Below, one piece after another: positions 62,589 through 64,000 of a stretch of DNA of 64,000 nt. The translations under genes were made by a program, and so were the position numbers. The stretch spans positions 62,001-126,000 of the forward strand of contig JAFRXO010000011.1 in the NCBI GenBank assembly GCA_017443465.1, written 5' to 3'. Position 1 is the stretch's first letter. Each line of letters opens with the position of its first letter. The notes below the pieces were generated by a model. That model made no database searches. It was not told where the DNA came from and saw nothing but the letters and a program-made list of their open reading frames with translations. The DNA comes from Bacteroidales bacterium (GTDB taxonomy: Bacteria > Bacteroidota > Bacteroidia > Bacteroidales > UBA932).

Positions 62589-63470
62589 ATGAAAAAGATC
62601 CTTCTATTATTCACGCTATCATTCCTGGCCTGCTTCCTCTCCCCGGATGCAAGGTCCTGGGATGAACTGGGACATGCGACTGTGGCCAAGATCGCCCAGG
62701 ACCATCTGACCCCGAAGGCCCGCAAAATCCTCATGAAATACCTTGGAGTTCCACTTGCTGCCATAGCCTCTGACGCTGATTCCTATCGTGCTGTTTGGAC
62801 CATGGACCTCGGTTTCATCCCAACCAATCCGGATGATGCAAGGGTAAGTTTCCTGAAATCCTTCGATTTCTCTACGCCCTTGAACATCTCCCCATGGAGC
62901 CACTCCATAACGGTAGATGAGAACTTCAAGTGCTTCCCTACGGATAACCTGGACGGAGCCTACATCAACAACGACGCCTATTATGTCTCCAAACTGGCCA
63001 AGAAGCTCAGGGATGACGCCGAAAACATGGACTCGCATGAGCGTTATAAAGCCATAGCCCTGATCGTCCATTTCCTCGGTGACATGCACTGCCCTATGCA
63101 CATAGTGTATCTGCCCGCAAACCAGCTGAAAGGGCATATAAACGTGGAATTCCAGCACAAGAAACTGGTGCTCCACAACTTTTGGGATTCGACCGTTTTC
63201 GAAATGAACTTCCCAAAGAGCATCAGTTGCATGGACTTAGCATATTACGCAGATACTGCAACCGCAAAAGAAATCCTGGAAATCACGGAAGGCGATGTCT
63301 TTGACTGGGCAGGACGAAGCGCTGAAAAATGCTGGCCGCTCAACGATGCATGGCATGAAGGCGACACACTCCCTTGGAGATACCATCTTGAAGTCAGGCC
63401 GATTTTACTCAGCCAACTGCGGGATGCAGGTTACAGGCTTGCCAAGGTCTTTAATGAGATCTTCAAATAG
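62589..63470 (+). CDS. S1/P1-family nuclease
   Basis: A 293-residue secreted zinc nuclease. The signal peptide would end just before Trp24; mature S1/P1 enzymes use an N-terminal tryptophan as a zinc ligand, and WDELGH here fits. Other ligands are in HFLGDMHCPMH and HNFWDSTVFE. The enzyme would degrade single-stranded DNA or RNA outside the cytoplasm, which matches the nucleobase uptake genes at 26-30 kb. A bidirectional terminator follows. Confidence 0.9.
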   Translation: MKKILLLFTLSFLACFLSPDARSWDELGHATVAKIAQDHLTPKARKILMKYLGVPLAAIASDADSYRAVWTMDLGFIPTNPDDARVSFLKSFDFSTPLNISPWSHSITVDENFKCFPTDNLDGAYINNDAYYVSKLAKKLRDDAENMDSHERYKAIALIVHFLGDMHCPMHIVYLPANQLKGHINVEFQHKKLVLHNFWDSTVFEMNFPKSISCMDLAYYADTATAKEILEITEGDVFDWAGRSAEKCWPLNDAWHEGDTLPWRYHLEVRPILLSQLRDAGYRLAKVFNEIFK

Positions 63471-63492
63471 GATCTGACAGTTCACATCAGAA

Positions 63493-63524
63493 AAAAGAGC
63501 CGGCTCAGATGAGTCGGCTCTTTT
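63493..63524. terminator. Bidirectional intrinsic terminator
   Basis: AAAAGAGCCG and CGGCTCTTTT pair around a short inner stem and AGAT loop. A-run on one side and T-run on the other serve both the nuclease gene and the convergent ferredoxin gene. Confidence 0.85.
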
Positions 63525-63540
63525 AAACTGGATAGATAAA

Positions 63541-63714
63541 TTATTCAACCGGATGGATAGCACCCATCGGGCAAGCGTCAGCGCAAGTTCCGCAACCTAC
63601 GCATGCATCCGGATCGATGCGATAAACATCACCTTCGAGGATTGCTCCGTTGGGGCATTCTCCCTGACATGTGCCGCATGCGACACAATCTTCTTCGTTA
63701 ATCTTGTAAACCAT
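63541..63714 (-). CDS. 2[4Fe-4S] ferredoxin
   Basis: A 57-residue electron carrier. Two cluster motifs are visible, CVACGTCQGECP and CVGCGTCADACP, each with the CxxCxxCxxxCP spacing. The start MVYKINEEDC is normal for clostridial-type ferredoxins. It is the probable electron acceptor for the PFOR at 52196. A minus-7 box TACATTTG lies at 63747-63754. Confidence 0.95.
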   Translation of the reverse strand: MVYKINEEDCVACGTCQGECPNGAILEGDVYRIDPDACVGCGTCADACPMGAIHPVE

Positions 63715-63746
63715 ATCTTTTCTGTTTTAGCTTAGTTTCGTGGCTG

Positions 63747-63754
63747 CAAATGTA
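63747..63754 (-). promoter_or_regulatory. Minus-7 box of the ferredoxin gene
   Basis: TACATTTG on the minus strand, 33 bases before the start codon, fits TAnnTTTG. Confidence 0.55.
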
Positions 63755-63820
63755 GTCAATATATTCGAAATCTCAAGTTTTGGCGGAAAATTTGCTATAT
63801 TGTCATTGAGATTTACAATA

Positions 63821-64000
63821 ATGGTACCATTGAGAAAAATATGGCTTGCAATCGTCGCCTTCATGGCCCTGGGAATATGCTCATATGCCCAGACGGACCT
63901 CGGCGGCGGCATACGCATCGACAAGACAGTGCATGACTTCGGGGACGTACTCCTGTCAGACGGCCCACTGGGATGCGACTTCACCGTAACGAACACAGGC
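63821..64000 (+). CDS. DUF1573-domain secreted protein, 5' part only
   Basis: The first 60 codons of a gene that runs out of the window. Start ATG 63821 gives a hydrophobic signal peptide ending ICSYAQ, then KTVHDFGDVLLSDGPL, the typical opening of a DUF1573 immunoglobulin-like domain. Members are common secreted proteins of Bacteroidota with unclear roles. No stop is seen before the window ends. Confidence 0.8.
   Translation, partial: MVPLRKIWLAIVAFMALGICSYAQTDLGGGIRIDKTVHDFGDVLLSDGPLGCDFTVTNTG

Overview
The window reads as chromosomal DNA of a Bacteroidales-type Bacteroidota with fairly high GC (just over half G+C by eye). Supporting signs are repeated promoter boxes of the Bacteroidota form TAnnTTTG, a general lack of Shine-Dalgarno sequences, and typical families of that group: DUF5020, DUF1573, WbqC, a DoxX/BT_3928-like protein, an AmgK-RapZ fusion and a DivIC-type FtsB. 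No phage, insertion sequence, CRISPR array, rRNA or plasmid gene was seen. The genus cannot be named from sequence alone.

Layout. 1-8.5 kb, plus strand: recG, a WYL regulator, a lipoprotein S9 peptidase, a Gfo/Idh/MocA oxidoreductase and a TonB-dependent receptor. 8.5-14.7 kb, minus strand: three tandem heparinase II/III-like secreted proteins. 14.9-16 kb: a surface-type beta-propeller lipoprotein. 16-19.5 kb, minus strand: wbqC, lpxA, lpxC (not fused to fabZ) and lpxD. 19.6-26.2 kb, plus strand: rimP-nusA-infB-tmk and a DoxX-like membrane protein. 26.3-29.8 kb: a nucleobase uptake set (NCS2 permease, Tsx-like outer membrane channel, AzgA-like permease). 29.9-33.4 kb: divergent sialic-acid genes, a NanA-type lyase and a Kelch (NanM-like) domain fused to a sodium:solute symporter. 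33.4-34 kb: a 550-bp gene-free block of inverted repeats. 34-40.6 kb: folP, then a second set of three tandem heparinase-like proteins, this time lipoproteins. 40.6-47.4 kb: tcdA, divIC, a nucleotidyltransferase, a CPBP protease, a MurU-like uridylyltransferase, pncB and AmgK-RapZ. 47.5-52 kb: tRNA-Val, nitroreductase, AraC regulator, acyl-CoA synthetase, tRNA-Arg and fabD. 52.2-60.6 kb: pyruvate:ferredoxin oxidoreductase, an esterase, a LysR regulator and an M16 peptidase. 60.6-61 kb: a second gene-free repeat block. 61-64 kb: a beta-helix protein, an S1/P1 nuclease, a ferredoxin and the start of a DUF1573 gene.

Taken together the genes suggest an anaerobic host-associated glycan and peptide user: PFOR and ferredoxin for fermentation, sialic-acid import and cleavage, six putative polysaccharide lyases, secreted peptidases, nucleobase salvage, and peptidoglycan sugar recycling through AmgK/MurU.

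Two signals are not explained by ordinary gene content. First, the palindrome CATATG occurs about 125-130 times in 64 kb (hand count), against roughly 15 expected from base composition, and it occurs in all three codon frames, at start codons and between genes. Second, a ~200-bp element with terminal inverted repeats is present twice in opposite orientation (33751-33948 and 60698-60899). The copies are about 90% identical without gaps, several differences are paired changes that keep a long nested stem, and both copies have small hairpin units beside them. This looks like a structured RNA or DNA element and I do not recognise it as a named family.
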